Source: Planctomycetaceae bacterium
GTDB lineage: Bacteria > Planctomycetota > Phycisphaerae > Phycisphaerales > UBA1924
Assembly: GCA_027487735.1 (NCBI GenBank)
Contig: JAIYDA010000001.1
Coordinates: 23,086 to 87,085, forward strand
Reading direction: 5' to 3'
DNA length: 64,000 bases
Part shown: positions 63,831 to 64,000 of the stretch, one piece after another
Layout of the letters: every line of letters begins with the position of its first letter
How positions within the stretch are numbered: the first letter of the stretch is position 1
Translations under genes and position numbers: made by a program
The notes under the pieces: generated by a model
What the model was told of the DNA's origin: nothing
Database searches by the model: none
The model's input: the letters and a program-made list of their open reading frames with translations, nothing else

Positions 63831-64000
63831 ATGAACATTAAGAACTCACTCGCAGCACTTCGTCACACTGCCCGCGTGGGCAAGGGCAACCAAGCCACAG
63901 CGGCGATCCTGTGCACGCTCGCGCTCGCGAGCGGCACGGCCCACGCCGAGCTCATCTTCGGCGTCACGCAGCAGAACCAGCTCGTGAGCTGGGACAGCGC
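63831..64000 (+). CDS. Secreted DUF4394-like protein, N-terminus only
   Basis: 56 codons are present before the window ends. AGAGAG lies about seven bases upstream of the ATG at 63831. A long signal peptide (TAAILCTLALASGTAHA) is followed by ELIFGVTQQNQLVSWDSA, the start of the repeat unit of DUF4394 (predicted beta-propeller), which opens with the same type of strand. Divergent from the ECF sigma gene. Family assignment from so short a piece is tentative. Confidence 0.65.
   Translation, partial: MNIKNSLAALRHTARVGKGNQATAAILCTLALASGTAHAELIFGVTQQNQLVSWDS

Overview
This window looks like chromosome from a high-GC planctomycete-type bacterium, most likely of the Phycisphaerae; that placement is my inference, not a search result. 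The pointers are a TIGR02999-type ECF sigma factor beside a very large WD40 Ser/Thr kinase, a PSP variant of the PEP-CTERM sorting signal, a planctomycete-style H-X9-DG pseudopilin, a TPR/SPINDLY-type glycosyltransferase, and an alternative complex III fused in synteny to a caa3 oxidase. Nearly all of it is ordinary chromosome. I see no integrase, transposase, prophage, CRISPR array or defence locus.

Layout. 0-10.4 kb: a truncated secreted S8 peptidase, a tRNA-Glu(CTC) with its terminator, a gene-poor stretch with a probable small pseudogene, a secreted metallopeptidase next to a collagen-like surface protein, then an ECF sigma factor and a 1,240-residue membrane kinase with WD40 repeats. A decayed copy of the tRNA-Glu 3' end plus terminator lies at 10.35 kb, so this block may be an old tRNA-targeted island. 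10.4-18.5 kb: an ABC exporter, an orphan protein, a zinc-ribbon membrane protein, a SPINDLY-like GT41 enzyme, and DUF1015 and DUF4126 proteins. 18.5-37.2 kb: a 17-kb minus-strand respiratory cluster reading actA-B-C-D-E-F (alternative complex III), a His-rich membrane protein, sco, then coxB-A-C-D (caa3 oxidase) and a membrane protein. The heme A synthase gene ctaA is divergent from actA across an AT-rich promoter region with a palindrome. These genes together move electrons from menaquinol through ACIII to oxygen; Sco (copper delivery) and CtaA (heme A) serve oxidase assembly.

37.2-64 kb: secreted PSP-CTERM and FG-GAP-like proteins, rplU, ruvC, an FtsW/RodA protein, an S41 peptidase, a GNAT acetyltransferase, a MazG-like protein, a pseudopilin, thrC, lspA, a DksA-like protein with a histone-H1-like tail, accA, proC, pyrC, a YwaF-like protein, a one-domain voltage-gated channel with a calcium-channel-like filter, a GT-C-type glycosyltransferase, a Fur-like regulator without metal ligands, an fRMsr-like GAF protein, rpsR, a large unknown membrane-anchored protein, an ECF sigma/anti-sigma pair, and the start of a DUF4394-like secreted protein.

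A recurring feature is short tandem repeats (7, 8, 14 and 15 bp periods) and purine/pyrimidine inverted repeats placed at gene borders, sometimes read into the ends of proteins. Start sites below were chosen from the Shine-Dalgarno sequence, overlap with the previous gene and the signal peptide, and are stated where they are uncertain.
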